From Nonomuraea endophytica (GTDB taxonomy: Bacteria; Actinomycetota; Actinomycetes; Streptosporangiales; Streptosporangiaceae): 64,000 nt of DNA. This document shows positions 8,037 to 16,070 of this stretch, piece after piece. The position numbers were made by a program, and so were the translations under genes. Below the pieces are notes generated by a model. It was not told the DNA's origin and searched no databases. It saw only the letters and a list, made by a program, of their open reading frames with translations. How positions within the stretch are numbered: position 1 is the first letter of the stretch; the number at the start of each line of letters is the position of its first letter. The stretch is from assembly GCF_014203235.1 (NCBI RefSeq), contig NZ_JACHIN010000013.1, forward strand, positions 182,832 to 246,831. Direction: 5' to 3'.

Positions 8037-8500
8037 CCCCCCAACCCCCTCCTCCACCCCCCTCCCGCCTCTGCTCCCGCTCCCTCGTCCCGCCCGCTCC
8101 CTCCTCCGGCCCGCTCCTGCTCCCGCTCCCTCCTCCGGCCCGCTCCTGCTCCCGCTCCCTCCTCCGGCCCGCTCCCGCCTGCGCCTCCGCTCACTCCTGC
8201 CGGACCACGCCCTCTCGGACACCCCTCGCGGGCCATCCCTCCGGGTCGTGGGCATCCCTGCGGGCCTCGCCCTCTCAGGCCGCTCGTCCAGCTGAGGCTC
8301 TTCCACGGGGTGACGTCCGTGTTGCCGTGGCGGTCGGCGGGCTTTGTCACCCTCACCAGGGGCGCCGCCCTTCCGGGTAACCCCCGACCCGGGTAGCCAA
8401 TGCCTTGGGTTACCCAGGCAGTGAAGTAGCCAGGGAACGGGGGTCACGCTGGGAGCGATATCGGGGCGGTGGGGTTTGCGGGCGTGGGAAAGTGGCGGGC
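8037..8500. other. 464-bp gene-free stretch, C/T-rich on the + strand
   Basis: No convincing gene lies here. The first half (8037-8200) is almost pure C/T on the top strand and holds the 29-bp tandem repeat listed separately. Open frames on either strand through it are low-complexity and lack family features. The second half is ordinary G/C-rich sequence with no clear promoter except proximity to the hydrolase start at 8501. Confidence 0.5.
8101..8175. repeat. 29-bp polypyrimidine tandem repeat, 2.6 copies
   Basis: Two exact 29-bp units (8101-8129 and 8130-8158, starting CTCCTCCGGCCCGCTCCTGC) are followed by 17 bases of a third (8159-8175). The surrounding 8040-8100 shows decayed versions of the same CTCC/CCGCTCC theme. 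It lies 64 bp past the stop of the MocR gene. Not multiple-of-three, so not a coding repeat. Confidence 0.85.
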
Positions 8501-9205
8501 ATGCAGGCGATCTTCGTGCTCGTGCACAGCCCCTCGGTAGGTCCTTCGACGTGGCGGCCCGTGGCGGAGGCGCTCGGCCGGCGGGGGAGGCGGGCCGTGG
8601 TGCCGGATCTGACCGCGGTGACCGAGGGCGGTCCGCCGCACTGGCCCAGGGTGGTCGAGGCGGTGCGCGCGGCCGTACCGGAGGAAGGGCCGTTGGTGCT
8701 GGTCGGGCACAGCAACGCGGGGCTGTTCCTGCCGGTCGTGAAGGAGGGGCTGGGGGAGCGGGTGGTGGCCTGCGTGTTCGCGGACGCCCATCTGCCGCCA
8801 CGTGACGGGCTGGTCAGGACGGCGGAGGAGGCGTTCCTGCCGTTTCTTCGGGATCTCGCCGGAGATGACGGGCTGCTGCCGCGCTGGACCGACTGGTGGA
8901 GCGAGGAGGACGTCGCCCCGATGCTGCCCGACCCCGAGGTCAGGCGGCGGGTGGTCGAGGAGCAGCCTCGGCTGCCGTTGGTCTATTACACCCAGCGTGT
9001 GCCGGTCCCGGCCGGTTGGGATGGGGTTCCGTGCGGCTTTCTCTGGTACGGCCCGCCGTACGACAAGGTGGCCGAGCGGGCGGCGGCCCGCGGCTGGCCG
9101 GTCACCCGGGCGCCCGGCGCCCACCTTCACCAGGTCGTCGACCCGGAAGGGGTCGCGGACACGCTGCTGCGGATCGTGAATTCTTCACTGTTCCCCGAAC
9201 GCTGA
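8501..9205 (+). CDS. alpha/beta hydrolase
   Basis: A 234-residue cytoplasmic alpha/beta hydrolase. The first strand and oxyanion loop are IFVLVHSPSVGPSTWRP; the nucleophile elbow is VLVGHSNAG (Ser near residue 70) and the catalytic His is probably in APGAHLHQV near the C-terminus. It resembles the short-lid family of esterase-like hydrolases with a VLVGHSxxG elbow; no specific substrate can be read. ATG 8501 is chosen because upstream in-frame codons (from 8405) give an Arg/Gly-rich non-family extension. Only 19 bp separate it from the ABC ATPase gene, so it may be the first gene of that operon. Confidence 0.85.
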   Translation: MQAIFVLVHSPSVGPSTWRPVAEALGRRGRRAVVPDLTAVTEGGPPHWPRVVEAVRAAVPEEGPLVLVGHSNAGLFLPVVKEGLGERVVACVFADAHLPPRDGLVRTAEEAFLPFLRDLAGDDGLLPRWTDWWSEEDVAPMLPDPEVRRRVVEEQPRLPLVYYTQRVPVPAGWDGVPCGFLWYGPPYDKVAERAAARGWPVTRAPGAHLHQVVDPEGVADTLLRIVNSSLFPER

Positions 9206-9224
9206 CCCCGCGACGATCGGAGGC

Positions 9225-10106
9225 ATGACAGCCATCCAGGTATCCGGCCTCGTCAAGCGCTACGGCGCGTTCGAGGCCGTGAAGGGCGTCTCCTTCGAGG
9301 TCGCGGAAGGGGAGATCTTCGCGCTGCTGGGCCGCAACGGCGCGGGCAAGACGACGACGGTCGAGGTGCTGGCCGGGTTCCAGCGGCCGGACGAGGGCAC
9401 GGTGCGGGTGCTCGGGCTCGATCCGGCGGGGCAGCGGGGAGAGGCGCGGCGCCGTACCGGCGTGATGTTGCAGGAGGCGGGGTTCTTCCCGGACCTGACG
9501 GTGGCGCGCACGGTCGACACCTGGCGGGACTTCACCGCGGCGGCCCGCCCGCGCGATGAGGCGCTGCGGCTGGCGGGGCTCGCGCACAAGGCGGGCACCA
9601 AGGTGCGGCAGCTTTCGGGCGGGGAGAAGCGGCGGCTGGATCTGGCGCTGGCCACGCTGGGACGTCCCGAGGTGCTCTTTCTGGACGAGCCGACGACCGG
9701 CATGGATCCGGAGGCCCGCCGCGACACCTGGGAGCTGGTGCGCGGCCTGGCCGCCGATGGCGCCACGGTGCTGCTGACTACGCACTACCTGGAGGAGGCG
9801 CAGCGGCTGGCCTCGTCGCTGGCCATCCTGGACGGCGGCGCGATCGTCGCCGCGGGCGGCATGGCCGAGACGCTGGCCGCCCAGAGCGGCCGGGTGGCCT
9901 TCCGGATGCCGCCCGGCGTCGCACCCGACGAGCTGCCGCTGCCGGTCACGCTCGAGGGCGAGCTGGCCGTCTGCCGCGCCGAGGACCCCGACCTGGCCGC
10001 GCAGACGCTGCTGAGCTGGGCGGCCGGGCGCGGCCTGCGGCTGACCGGCCTCGACGTACGCGCCGCCACCCTCGAAGACCTCTTCCTCGACAGGAGCACC
10101 TCATGA
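9225..10106 (+). CDS. ABC-2 type exporter, ATP-binding subunit
   Basis: A 293-residue ABC ATPase. Walker A is LGRNGAGKTTTVE (near 40), the Q-loop region MLQEAGFFPDLTV, signature LSGGEKRRLDLAL, Walker B VLFLDEPTTGMD and the switch His in LLTTHYLEEA. The C-terminal extension ending in TLEDLFLDRS is typical of DrrA/CcmA-like drug or lipid exporters. GGAGG precedes the ATG. The last four bases overlap the permease start (ATGA), so stoichiometric coupled translation is expected. It energises export by the adjacent permease. Confidence 0.95.
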   Translation: MTAIQVSGLVKRYGAFEAVKGVSFEVAEGEIFALLGRNGAGKTTTVEVLAGFQRPDEGTVRVLGLDPAGQRGEARRRTGVMLQEAGFFPDLTVARTVDTWRDFTAAARPRDEALRLAGLAHKAGTKVRQLSGGEKRRLDLALATLGRPEVLFLDEPTTGMDPEARRDTWELVRGLAADGATVLLTTHYLEEAQRLASSLAILDGGAIVAAGGMAETLAAQSGRVAFRMPPGVAPDELPLPVTLEGELAVCRAEDPDLAAQTLLSWAAGRGLRLTGLDVRAATLEDLFLDRSTS

Positions 10107-10828
10107 GCCTCGCGGCCACCTACAAGCTCGGCGCCCGCCTGTTCTGGCGGGACAAGGCCATGCTGGCCGGGTCGGTGATCACGCCGGTGGGCCTGACCGT
10201 CGGGATGCCGCTGCTCATGCGGCACGTCCAGGCGGACGGCGTCGCCTGGGCCACCCAGACCTTCTACGGCTCGACCGCGCTCGTGCTGTCGATCACCGGG
10301 TTCATGAACATCGCCGTGGCGCTGTCCATGCGGCGCGACCAGCTCGTGCTCAAGCGGCTGCGCTCGACGATGCTGACCGACGGGCAGATCCTGGCAGGGG
10401 AGATCGCCAGCACGGTGACGCAGACGGTCGCGCTCGTGGTCGGCTGCCTGGTGGCGGTGCGGTTCGTGGCGGACGTGCCGTTTCCCGACAATCCGGTGGT
10501 CTTCGTCGCGGCGACGCTCGGCGGCGCGGTCTGCGTGGCGGTGCTCGGCGCCGCCTACACCGCGGCGATCCCGCGGGCGGAGCTGGCCGCGGCGATGACG
10601 GTGCCGGTGTTCCTGGTGTGCGGGGTCGGGGCCGGCGCGATGGGGCCGCTGCTCGACCTGCTGCCTTCCTGGGTGCGCTCCGTCTTCGACCTGCTGCCGA
10701 CCAGCGCCGCCGTACACGCGATGAAGACCGGCGAGTTCGCCGCGCCCGCCCTGAACTTGGCGCTCTGGACGCTCGCCGGGCTGGTCGCGATCCGGCTCTG
10801 GTTTCGCTGGGAGCCGCGGCGCTCGTAG
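10103..10828 (+). CDS. ABC-2 type transporter permease
   Basis: A 241-residue membrane protein with about six helices, including MLAGSVITPVGLTVGMPLLM, a central LVLSITGFMNIAVALSM, then TQTVALVVGCLVAVRFVA and the last ALWTLAGLVAIRLWF. The RRDQLVLKRLRSTMLTDGQI loop is the coupling-helix region typical of ABC-2 permeases. It forms the channel of the exporter with the ATPase encoded just upstream. Substrate unknown; the co-encoded two-component system suggests an envelope-stress or lipid/peptide-antibiotic export role by analogy with similar four-gene units. Confidence 0.92.
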   Translation: MSLAATYKLGARLFWRDKAMLAGSVITPVGLTVGMPLLMRHVQADGVAWATQTFYGSTALVLSITGFMNIAVALSMRRDQLVLKRLRSTMLTDGQILAGEIASTVTQTVALVVGCLVAVRFVADVPFPDNPVVFVAATLGGAVCVAVLGAAYTAAIPRAELAAAMTVPVFLVCGVGAGAMGPLLDLLPSWVRSVFDLLPTSAAVHAMKTGEFAAPALNLALWTLAGLVAIRLWFRWEPRRS

Positions 10829-10831
10829 ATT
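10826..10831 (+). promoter_or_regulatory. possible -10 element for a leaderless histidine kinase transcript
   Basis: TAGATT (overlapping the permease stop codon) lies nine bases before the ATG at 10841, and no Shine-Dalgarno sequence is present between them. In actinobacteria TANNNT 6-9 bases before the start codon is the usual mark of leaderless transcripts. This would allow the two-component genes to be transcribed apart from the transporter genes. Confidence 0.35.
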
Positions 10832-10840
10832 TGTCGGACA

Positions 10841-11926
10841 ATGACCGCTTCCTCCGCTCAACGCCTCGCCACCTGGCTGATCGCGGTGATCTCCGTCGGC
10901 TATCCGATGCTCGGCCTGATCTACCTGAGCTCGGGCCGCATGGACGTCACCCTGCTCGTGCTCGCCGCGCTCGCCGGCTGCTGGATCCCCCACTTCCTCA
11001 ACATGCGGGCCGCGCTGCGGGGCGTGCGGCCCCCGCTGTTCCCGCTGACGGTCGTGTTCCAGGCCGTGGCGACCTACCTGCCCGACCCGTTCCTGCCGAG
11101 CGGGTGGTCCGGGGTGACCGCGCAGCTGCTCGCCGGCACGCTCCTGCTGTATCTGCCGCTGTGGGCGGCCGGTCCGCTGCTCGCGCTGATGACCGTGGTG
11201 CAGGCGGGCGGCATCATGGTCACGCTGAACATCCCCGTCGTCGCCGCCCTCTACGCGGTGACGATCCCGATCAGCGGCATCATCGTGTACGTCGTCGTCC
11301 GCCTGGTCGCCGTCAGCCGCGAACTCGAGTCGGCCCGCGCCGGGCTGGCCGAGGCGGCCGTGCTGAAGGAGCGGCTGCGCATCTCGCGCGACCTGCACGA
11401 CGGTCTCGGTCGCAGCCTCACCGCGATCGCGCTGAAGGGCGATCTGGCCGCCCGTCTCATGGACCGCGATCCCGGTACGGCCCGCGCCGAGGTCGGCGAC
11501 CTGGTGAAGGTGGCCAGGGAGGCGGCCCAGGACGTACGGCAGGTGGCCCGCGGCTACCGGGAGCTGACGCTCCGGGGCGAGACGCAACGGGCCGCTTCGC
11601 TGCTGGAGGCGTCCGGGGTGAGCGTGCAGGTCAACCTGGCCGACCGCGTGCCGCCCCGGGCGTCGGAGGAGGCGCTGGCCTGGGCCGTACGCGAGGGCAT
11701 CACCAACGTCCTGCGCCACAGCGCCGCCACGACCTGCACCATCACCACGGCGGCCCAGGCGGGCCGGCTGCGCCTGGAGATCGTCAACGACGGCGCGCCC
11801 GACGCGCCCAGCGAGGACGGCAGCGGGCTGACCGGCCTGACCGAGCGCGCCGGGCAGGCCGGCGGCACCGTCGCCGTGCGCGCGGAAGGCGGCGCGTTCC
11901 GGCTGGTCGTGGAGGTGCCGGCGTGA
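10841..11926 (+). CDS. sensor histidine kinase (DesK/LiaS-like, HisKA_3)
   Basis: A 361-residue membrane kinase. Residues 1-~155 hold about five hydrophobic helices with little extracytoplasmic sequence, indicating a sensor of the membrane itself. A short coiled coil (SRELESARAGLAEAAVLKER) leads to the HisKA_3 dimerisation helix with phosphoacceptor H186 in ISRDLHDGLGRSLTAIALKG. The ATPase lid shows WAVREGITNVLRHSAATTC (N box) and DGSGLTGLTERA (G box). Its stop overlaps the regulator GTG (GTGA at 11923-11926). It would phosphorylate that regulator; the upstream ABC exporter genes are the likely target. Confidence 0.94.
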   Translation: MTASSAQRLATWLIAVISVGYPMLGLIYLSSGRMDVTLLVLAALAGCWIPHFLNMRAALRGVRPPLFPLTVVFQAVATYLPDPFLPSGWSGVTAQLLAGTLLLYLPLWAAGPLLALMTVVQAGGIMVTLNIPVVAALYAVTIPISGIIVYVVVRLVAVSRELESARAGLAEAAVLKERLRISRDLHDGLGRSLTAIALKGDLAARLMDRDPGTARAEVGDLVKVAREAAQDVRQVARGYRELTLRGETQRAASLLEASGVSVQVNLADRVPPRASEEALAWAVREGITNVLRHSAATTCTITTAAQAGRLRLEIVNDGAPDAPSEDGSGLTGLTERAGQAGGTVAVRAEGGAFRLVVEVPA

Positions 11927-12528
11927 TCCGGGTGCTGCTGGCCGAAGACATGCTCATGATCCGCGCGGCGCTCTCCGCGCTGCTGCGGCTGGAGCCCGAC
12001 CTCGCGGTGGTGTCCGAGGTGACGCGCGGCGACGAGATCGTGCCCGCCGCCCTGGAACACCGCCCCGACGTGGCGATCGTCGACATCGACCTGCCCGTCG
12101 TGGACGGCATCACCGCCGCCGCCGAACTGCGCGAACGGCTGCCGCAGTGCCGCATCCTGGTGCTGACCGCGCTCGGCCGGCCAGGCCAGGTGCGCAGAGC
12201 GCTGGCCGCCGGAATCACCGCGTTCCTGGTGAAGGACGCGCCGGGGGAGCGGCTGGCCGACGCGGTCCGCCGCACGCACGCGGGGCTGCGGGTGCTGGAC
12301 CCCGAACTGGTGAGCTCGGCCATGGAGTACGGCGAGAGCCCCCTGACCCAGCGCGAGACCACGGTCCTGCGGGAGGCGGCCCAGGGGGTGAGCGCGGAGG
12401 AGACGGCCGGGCGGCTGCATCTGTCGCCGGGCACGGTACGGAACTACCTGACCTCGGCCATCACCAAGACCGGGGCCCGTAACAAGATCGACGCGGTGCG
12501 GATCGCCGAGGATGCCGGGTGGTTGTGA
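11923..12528 (+). CDS. NarL/DesR-type response regulator
   Basis: A 201-residue two-domain response regulator. Receiver domain ~1-120 with acidic pocket LLAEDML, phosphoacceptor D54 in VAIVDIDLPVVDG, Thr in VLTALGR and the conserved Lys in FLVKDAP. C-terminal LuxR-type helix-turn-helix from ~140 (LTQRETTVLREAAQGVSAEE, then LHLSPGTVRNYL). Begins at GTG 11923, fused by 4-nt overlap to the kinase gene. A stem-loop (12573-12615) follows 45 bases after the stop. Confidence 0.95.
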   Translation: MIRVLLAEDMLMIRAALSALLRLEPDLAVVSEVTRGDEIVPAALEHRPDVAIVDIDLPVVDGITAAAELRERLPQCRILVLTALGRPGQVRRALAAGITAFLVKDAPGERLADAVRRTHAGLRVLDPELVSSAMEYGESPLTQRETTVLREAAQGVSAEETAGRLHLSPGTVRNYLTSAITKTGARNKIDAVRIAEDAGWL

Positions 12529-12572
12529 ACCACTTGGCCGGTGTACGTGCCTCGTGGCGGCGGGGACCACGT

Positions 12573-12615
12573 CCGACGTGAGAAGCGCCCGATGATCGGG
12601 GGCCGCTCACGTCGG
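12573..12615. terminator. nested stem-loop after the ABC/two-component operon
   Basis: A perfect 10-bp inverted repeat CCGACGTGAG (12573-12582) / CTCACGTCGG (12606-12615) encloses a second small hairpin CCCGA-TGA-TCGGG (12588-12600). There is no T-tract, as is usual for terminators in very G/C-rich actinobacteria, so its role as a terminator is inferred from position. Confidence 0.5.
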
Positions 12616-12661
12616 AGGGTGGCGTCTTGGTGGCGGGAGCCGTACGGGATGGGCGCCTTGA

Positions 12662-12739
12662 GAGACGCGTAGGCGAGGAAGCCATAAGAGAGGCGTCGGC
12701 GCGAGAGCCTTAAGGGATGCGTCGGCGCGGAAGCCGTCA
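12662..12739. repeat. degenerate 26-bp tandem repeat, 3 copies, abutting the npdG-like stop codon
   Basis: Three 26-bp units at 12662-12687, 12688-12713 and 12714-12739 share a GCGT(A/C)GGCG core followed by A/G-rich sequence and AGCC. The third unit ends exactly with the stop codon (12737-12739, bottom strand) of the F420-dependent reductase gene. One of several 3'-end repeats in this window. Confidence 0.6.
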
Positions 12740-13384
12740 GACGTCGGTGATGCGGAGGCCGGCGTGAGCTTTGTAGCGGCGGTTGATGGAGATCAGGTTG
12801 GCGGTGAACGCCTCGACCTGGTGGGCGTTGCGCAGGCGGCCGCCGTAGACGCCGCGCACGCCCGGGATGACCGACGCCAGCGCCTGGACGGTGTCGGTGG
12901 CCTCGCGGTCCTCGCCCAGGACCAGCACGTCCAGGTCGACCTTCTCCACCGTCTCGTCCAGGAGCAGCACGGCCGAGACGTGGTGGAAGGCCGCCACCAC
13001 GCGGCTGTCCGGCAGCACGGCGGCGGCCTGCTGGGCGGCGCTGCCCTCCTCGACGGGCAGCGCGTAGGCGCCCTGCTTGTCGAAGCCGAGCGGGTTGACG
13101 CAGTCGATCACGATTTTTCCGGACAACTCGCTGCGGAGGGATTCCAGCAGCTCCTTGTGGCCGTCCCAGGGGACGGCCACGATCACCACGTCCGCCTGGG
13201 CGGCCACCTCGGCGTTGCCCGCGCCCCGCGCGCCGATGGGCTCGGCCGCCTGCTGTGCTCGTTCCGCGCTGCGTGACCCGATGAGCACGGTGTGCCCGGC
13301 CAGTACGAACCGCCGCGCCAACCCCTTGCCCTGGTCTCCGGTGCCGCCCAGAATGCCGATCGAAAGCCCGCTCACGTCTGTCAT
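12737..13384 (-). CDS. npdG: F420-dependent NADP+ reductase (NpdG/Fno family)
   Basis: A 215-residue Rossmann-fold oxidoreductase. The nucleotide site is near the N-terminus (IGILGGTGDQGKGLARRF), followed by LIGSRSAERA, which holds the Ser/Arg pair that recognises the 2'-phosphate of NADP. Later motifs are VVIVAVPWDGH and VIDCVNPLGF, and a FHHVSA segment typical of F420H2:NADP oxidoreductases. It would transfer hydride between NADPH and cofactor F420, supplying F420H2 for the many F420-dependent enzymes of actinobacteria. Stand-alone gene with 3' tandem repeats. No close context that modifies the assignment. Confidence 0.87.
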   Translation of the reverse strand: MTDVSGLSIGILGGTGDQGKGLARRFVLAGHTVLIGSRSAERAQQAAEPIGARGAGNAEVAAQADVVIVAVPWDGHKELLESLRSELSGKIVIDCVNPLGFDKQGAYALPVEEGSAAQQAAAVLPDSRVVAAFHHVSAVLLLDETVEKVDLDVLVLGEDREATDTVQALASVIPGVRGVYGGRLRNAHQVEAFTANLISINRRYKAHAGLRITDV

Positions 13385-13462
13385 GGCTCAGATCATGCCA
13401 GCCCGGCCGCCGGGAGCCGCCTCCAGGTACCGCCCTGCGGAACTGTGGACGTCAGGTGGACG

Positions 13463-14284
13463 TCAGGTGTAGGTGTGCTCGGCGGACGGGAACGCGCCCG
13501 ACACCACCTCGTCGGAGAACGCGCGGGCGGCGCGGTCGAGGTCGGCGGCCAGCGTGCCGTAGGCCTTCACGAACTTGGCCGGGTGCTCCGTCAGTCCCAT
13601 CATGTCCTGCCATACCAGGACCTGGGCGTCGGTGGCGTCACCGGCGCCGATGCCGATCGTCGGGATGGACAGCGACGTCGTGACCCGCTCGGCCAGTTCG
13701 GCGGGCACGCATTCGAGCACCACCGCGAACGCGCCGGCCCGTTCGAGGTCCTTGGCGTCGGCCATGAGCTCGTCGCCCGACTGGCCGCGCCCCTGGACGC
13801 GGTAGCCGCCGAGCGCGTTGACCGACTGCGGGGTCAGCCCGAGATGCCCCATGACGGGAACCCCGGCCGACACCAGCAGCTCCACCTGCGGCAGCACGCG
13901 GCGCCCGCCCTCCAGCTTGATCGCGTGCGCCCCCGCCTCCTTCATGAAGCGGGCCGAGGTCTCCAGCGCCTGCGCCGGCGAGGCCTGATAGGAACCGAAC
14001 GGGAGGTCGGCGACGACCAGCGCGCGCGAGGACCCGCGCACCACCGCCGCCGTCAGCGGCAGCAGGTCGTCGACGGTGACGGGCAGGGTGGAGTCGTAGC
14101 CGTAGACGACCATGGCCGCCGAGTCGCCGACCAGCAGCACCGGCACCCCGGCCCGGTCGAACGCGCGGGCGGTCATCGCGTCGTACGCGGTGAGCATGGG
14201 CCACTTCTCGCCACGCTCCTTGGCCTGGGCCAGATCGCGGATGGTGACCCGGCGGCCCGTGACGCCGCCATACAGAGAGGACAT
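13463..14284 (-). CDS. panB: 3-methyl-2-oxobutanoate hydroxymethyltransferase
   Basis: A 273-residue TIM-barrel enzyme that makes ketopantoate from 2-oxoisovalerate and methylene-tetrahydrofolate, the first committed step of pantothenate and CoA synthesis. Characteristic stretches are PMLTAYDAMTARAFDRAGVP, the metal-binding VGDSAAMVVYGYD, then DLPFGSYQ, AHAIKLEGG, PVMGHLGLTPQ and the catalytic-loop LECVPAELA, ending IGIGAG. ATG 14284 has a strong AGGAGGG seven bases upstream (14292-14298). panB lies next to glnA2/glnE/glnA in other actinobacteria, so this marks the left edge of a conserved block. It diverges from an MFS transporter gene across 129 bp. Confidence 0.95.
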   Translation of the reverse strand: MSSLYGGVTGRRVTIRDLAQAKERGEKWPMLTAYDAMTARAFDRAGVPVLLVGDSAAMVVYGYDSTLPVTVDDLLPLTAAVVRGSSRALVVADLPFGSYQASPAQALETSARFMKEAGAHAIKLEGGRRVLPQVELLVSAGVPVMGHLGLTPQSVNALGGYRVQGRGQSGDELMADAKDLERAGAFAVVLECVPAELAERVTTSLSIPTIGIGAGDATDAQVLVWQDMMGLTEHPAKFVKAYGTLAADLDRAARAFSDEVVSGAFPSAEHTYT

Positions 14285-14413
14285 GGAACAACCCTCCTGA
14301 ACAAAGCCTCGAGTCGCCCCAGTGGCGTACCCGGACACCATCGATGATGCCTCATCCGGGCGGAAACTGTCAGTGCGACCCGTCACAATAGGGGTCGGAG
14401 GTAAGTAACAATC

Positions 14414-15634
14414 ATGGCGATCGAGCCTTACCGGCGCCTGCTGCGGCTGCCCGGTGTCCGGAACCTGCTGCTGATCGGGCTGTTCGCCCGTGTCCCGTCC
14501 ACGGCGACGGGCATGGCGCTGACCCTGCACGTGGCATACTCCCTCGACCTCGGATTCGCCAAGGCCGGCCTGGTCACGATGGCCAGCACGGTCGGCATGG
14601 CGGTGGGTTCGCCGCTGTCGGGGCGCTTCGTCGACAAATACGGCCTGCGTCCCGTCCTCATCACCACCACCCTCGCCCAGGCGGTGTTCTGGGCCACCGC
14701 GTGGGCGCTGCCGTTCCCCGTGCTGGCGGTCGCGGCGGCGGTCGCCGGGCTGCTGGCGCTGCCGGTGTTCAGCGTGATCAGGCAGTGCCTGGCCGCCCTG
14801 GTGCCGCCGGAGCAGCGCCGGATGGGTTTCTCGCTCGACTCGATGCTGGTCGAGCTGGCGTACATGGCCGGGCCCGCGCTGGCCGTCGCGGGCGTCACGA
14901 CGCTCGGCAGCACGTGGACGATGACGGTCGTCGCCGTCGGCCTGGTCGGCTCCGGCACCGCCCTGACCCTGCTCAACCCGCCCACCCGCTCGGCCGAGGA
15001 ACTGCTGGTGGAGCAGGTCAAGGTGCCGCGTCGGCAGTGGCTGACGCCCGCGTTCGTGGCGCTGCTGGGCACGACCGCGGCGGCCACGTTCATCCTGACC
15101 GCCTCCGAGCTCGCGATGGTGGCCACGATGAAGAACGCCGGCCACGTCGGCTGGGTGGGCCTGGCGGTGGCGATCTGGTGCTTCTACTCGCTGGCCGGCG
15201 GCTTCGTCTACGGCGGCCTGTCGCGGGGCTTCTCGCCGCTGCTCCTGATCGGGCTGATGGGCGCGCTGACGATCCCGGTCGGGCTGGCCGGCGGCGACTG
15301 GCGCCTGCTGCTGCTCGCCCTGGTCCCGGCGGGCATCCTGTGCGCGCCCGCCCTGTCCAGCACCGTCGACACGGCCAGCCGCTGGGTCCCGGCCGCGGCC
15401 AGGGGCGAGGCGATGGGCTTCCACGGCACCGCGCTGCTGATCGGGGGCGCGTCGTCCGCGCCGATCGCGGGCGCCATCATCGACGGGTACGGCCCCGCGT
15501 GGGCGTTCGCCGCGGCCGGCCTGGTGGGCGTGGTCATGGTGCTCATCGCCCTCCCGCTGTGGCGGCGCCGCCCGGCCGCCTTCGCGCCCGCCCCGGTCCG
15601 CGAGGAGACGGTCGCCACGACCTCACCTCTGTGA
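14414..15634 (+). CDS. MFS transporter, 12 membrane segments
   Basis: A 406-residue major facilitator protein with two six-helix halves separated by a cytoplasmic loop at ~190-215 (PPTRSAEELLVEQVKVPRRQ). The helix 2-3 loop SGRFVDKYGLRPVL is the MFS motif A equivalent. Substrate unknown; sequence is of the general drug/sugar efflux type. GGAGG sits 12 bases before the ATG. The 3' end overlaps the convergent cutA gene by 12 bp. Confidence 0.9.
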   Translation: MAIEPYRRLLRLPGVRNLLLIGLFARVPSTATGMALTLHVAYSLDLGFAKAGLVTMASTVGMAVGSPLSGRFVDKYGLRPVLITTTLAQAVFWATAWALPFPVLAVAAAVAGLLALPVFSVIRQCLAALVPPEQRRMGFSLDSMLVELAYMAGPALAVAGVTTLGSTWTMTVVAVGLVGSGTALTLLNPPTRSAEELLVEQVKVPRRQWLTPAFVALLGTTAAATFILTASELAMVATMKNAGHVGWVGLAVAIWCFYSLAGGFVYGGLSRGFSPLLLIGLMGALTIPVGLAGGDWRLLLLALVPAGILCAPALSSTVDTASRWVPAAARGEAMGFHGTALLIGGASSAPIAGAIIDGYGPAWAFAAAGLVGVVMVLIALPLWRRRPAAFAPAPVREETVATTSPL

Positions 15635-15955
15635 GAGCCCCTGGTCGGGAGCATCGAGCCAGCGCAGATACGCGGCGCTGCCCGCGACGATCTCGGTGGC
15701 CACGATCTCCGGGGTCGCATAGCCGTGGCTGACCCCGATGTGCGCTTCCAGGGCGGGGTAGTCGGCGGCGGGCGTCGTGATCAGCAGTTGCCATTCCTGG
15801 GCGTCGTCCAGCACTCCCTCCCGCCAGGACAGGGACCGGACAGGCCCGATGATCTGGACACAGGCGGCCAGTCGGGCGCCCAGGATGTCGCGGGCCAGGC
15901 TTTCGGCCGCATCGGCGCTGTCCACTGTCGTGTACACGTGCAGATGGCCGGTCAT
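15623..15955 (-). CDS. cutA: CutA divalent-cation tolerance protein
   Basis: A 110-residue ferredoxin-like trimeric protein. The sequence runs HLHVYTTVDSADAAESLARD, then LGARLAACVQIIGPVRSLSWREG, then EWQLLITTPAADYPALEAHI and HGYATPEIVATEI, which is the CutA1 pattern throughout (the ACVQI and SxYxW/S-W-x-G segments are conserved). CutA binds divalent metals; its physiological role is still unclear. ATG 15955 gives the usual family length of 105-115 residues. Stands alone, convergent with the MFS gene. Confidence 0.93.
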   Translation of the reverse strand: MTGHLHVYTTVDSADAAESLARDILGARLAACVQIIGPVRSLSWREGVLDDAQEWQLLITTPAADYPALEAHIGVSHGYATPEIVATEIVAGSAAYLRWLDAPDQGLSQR

Positions 15956-16031
15956 AGACGCATTTTGTGCGGATTTATCCCCCCAGGAAAGGCCCTTGAG
16001 GGCGGCCGGCTCCGGCCATCGCGGAGGAGCG

Positions 16032-16055
16032 TCTACCGTAGAGCGAGAATCTCGC
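16032..16055. promoter_or_regulatory. two abutting inverted repeats upstream of the BlaI-family gene
   Basis: TCTAC-C-GTAGA (16032-16042) is followed directly by GCGAGA-A-TCTCGC (16043-16055), both with a one-base centre. The first shares its half-sites TCTAC/GTAGA with the two dyads before the DsbA gene (17550-17591), though with shorter spacing. It lies 16-39 bases before the GTG at 16071. An autoregulatory operator is likely but not proven. Confidence 0.5.
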
Positions 16056-16070
16056 GAGAGGGGTACGGCG

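Noticed and set aside
8033..8801. Bottom-strand frames rich in Gly/Arg/Glu through the polypyrimidine tract
   Set aside because: Low-complexity products of a C/T-rich repeat; no ribosome site; overlap the hydrolase start.
13463..15424. 653-codon frame extending panB upstream
   Set aside because: panB starts at ATG 14284 with a strong AGGAGGG; the extension is antisense to the MFS gene.
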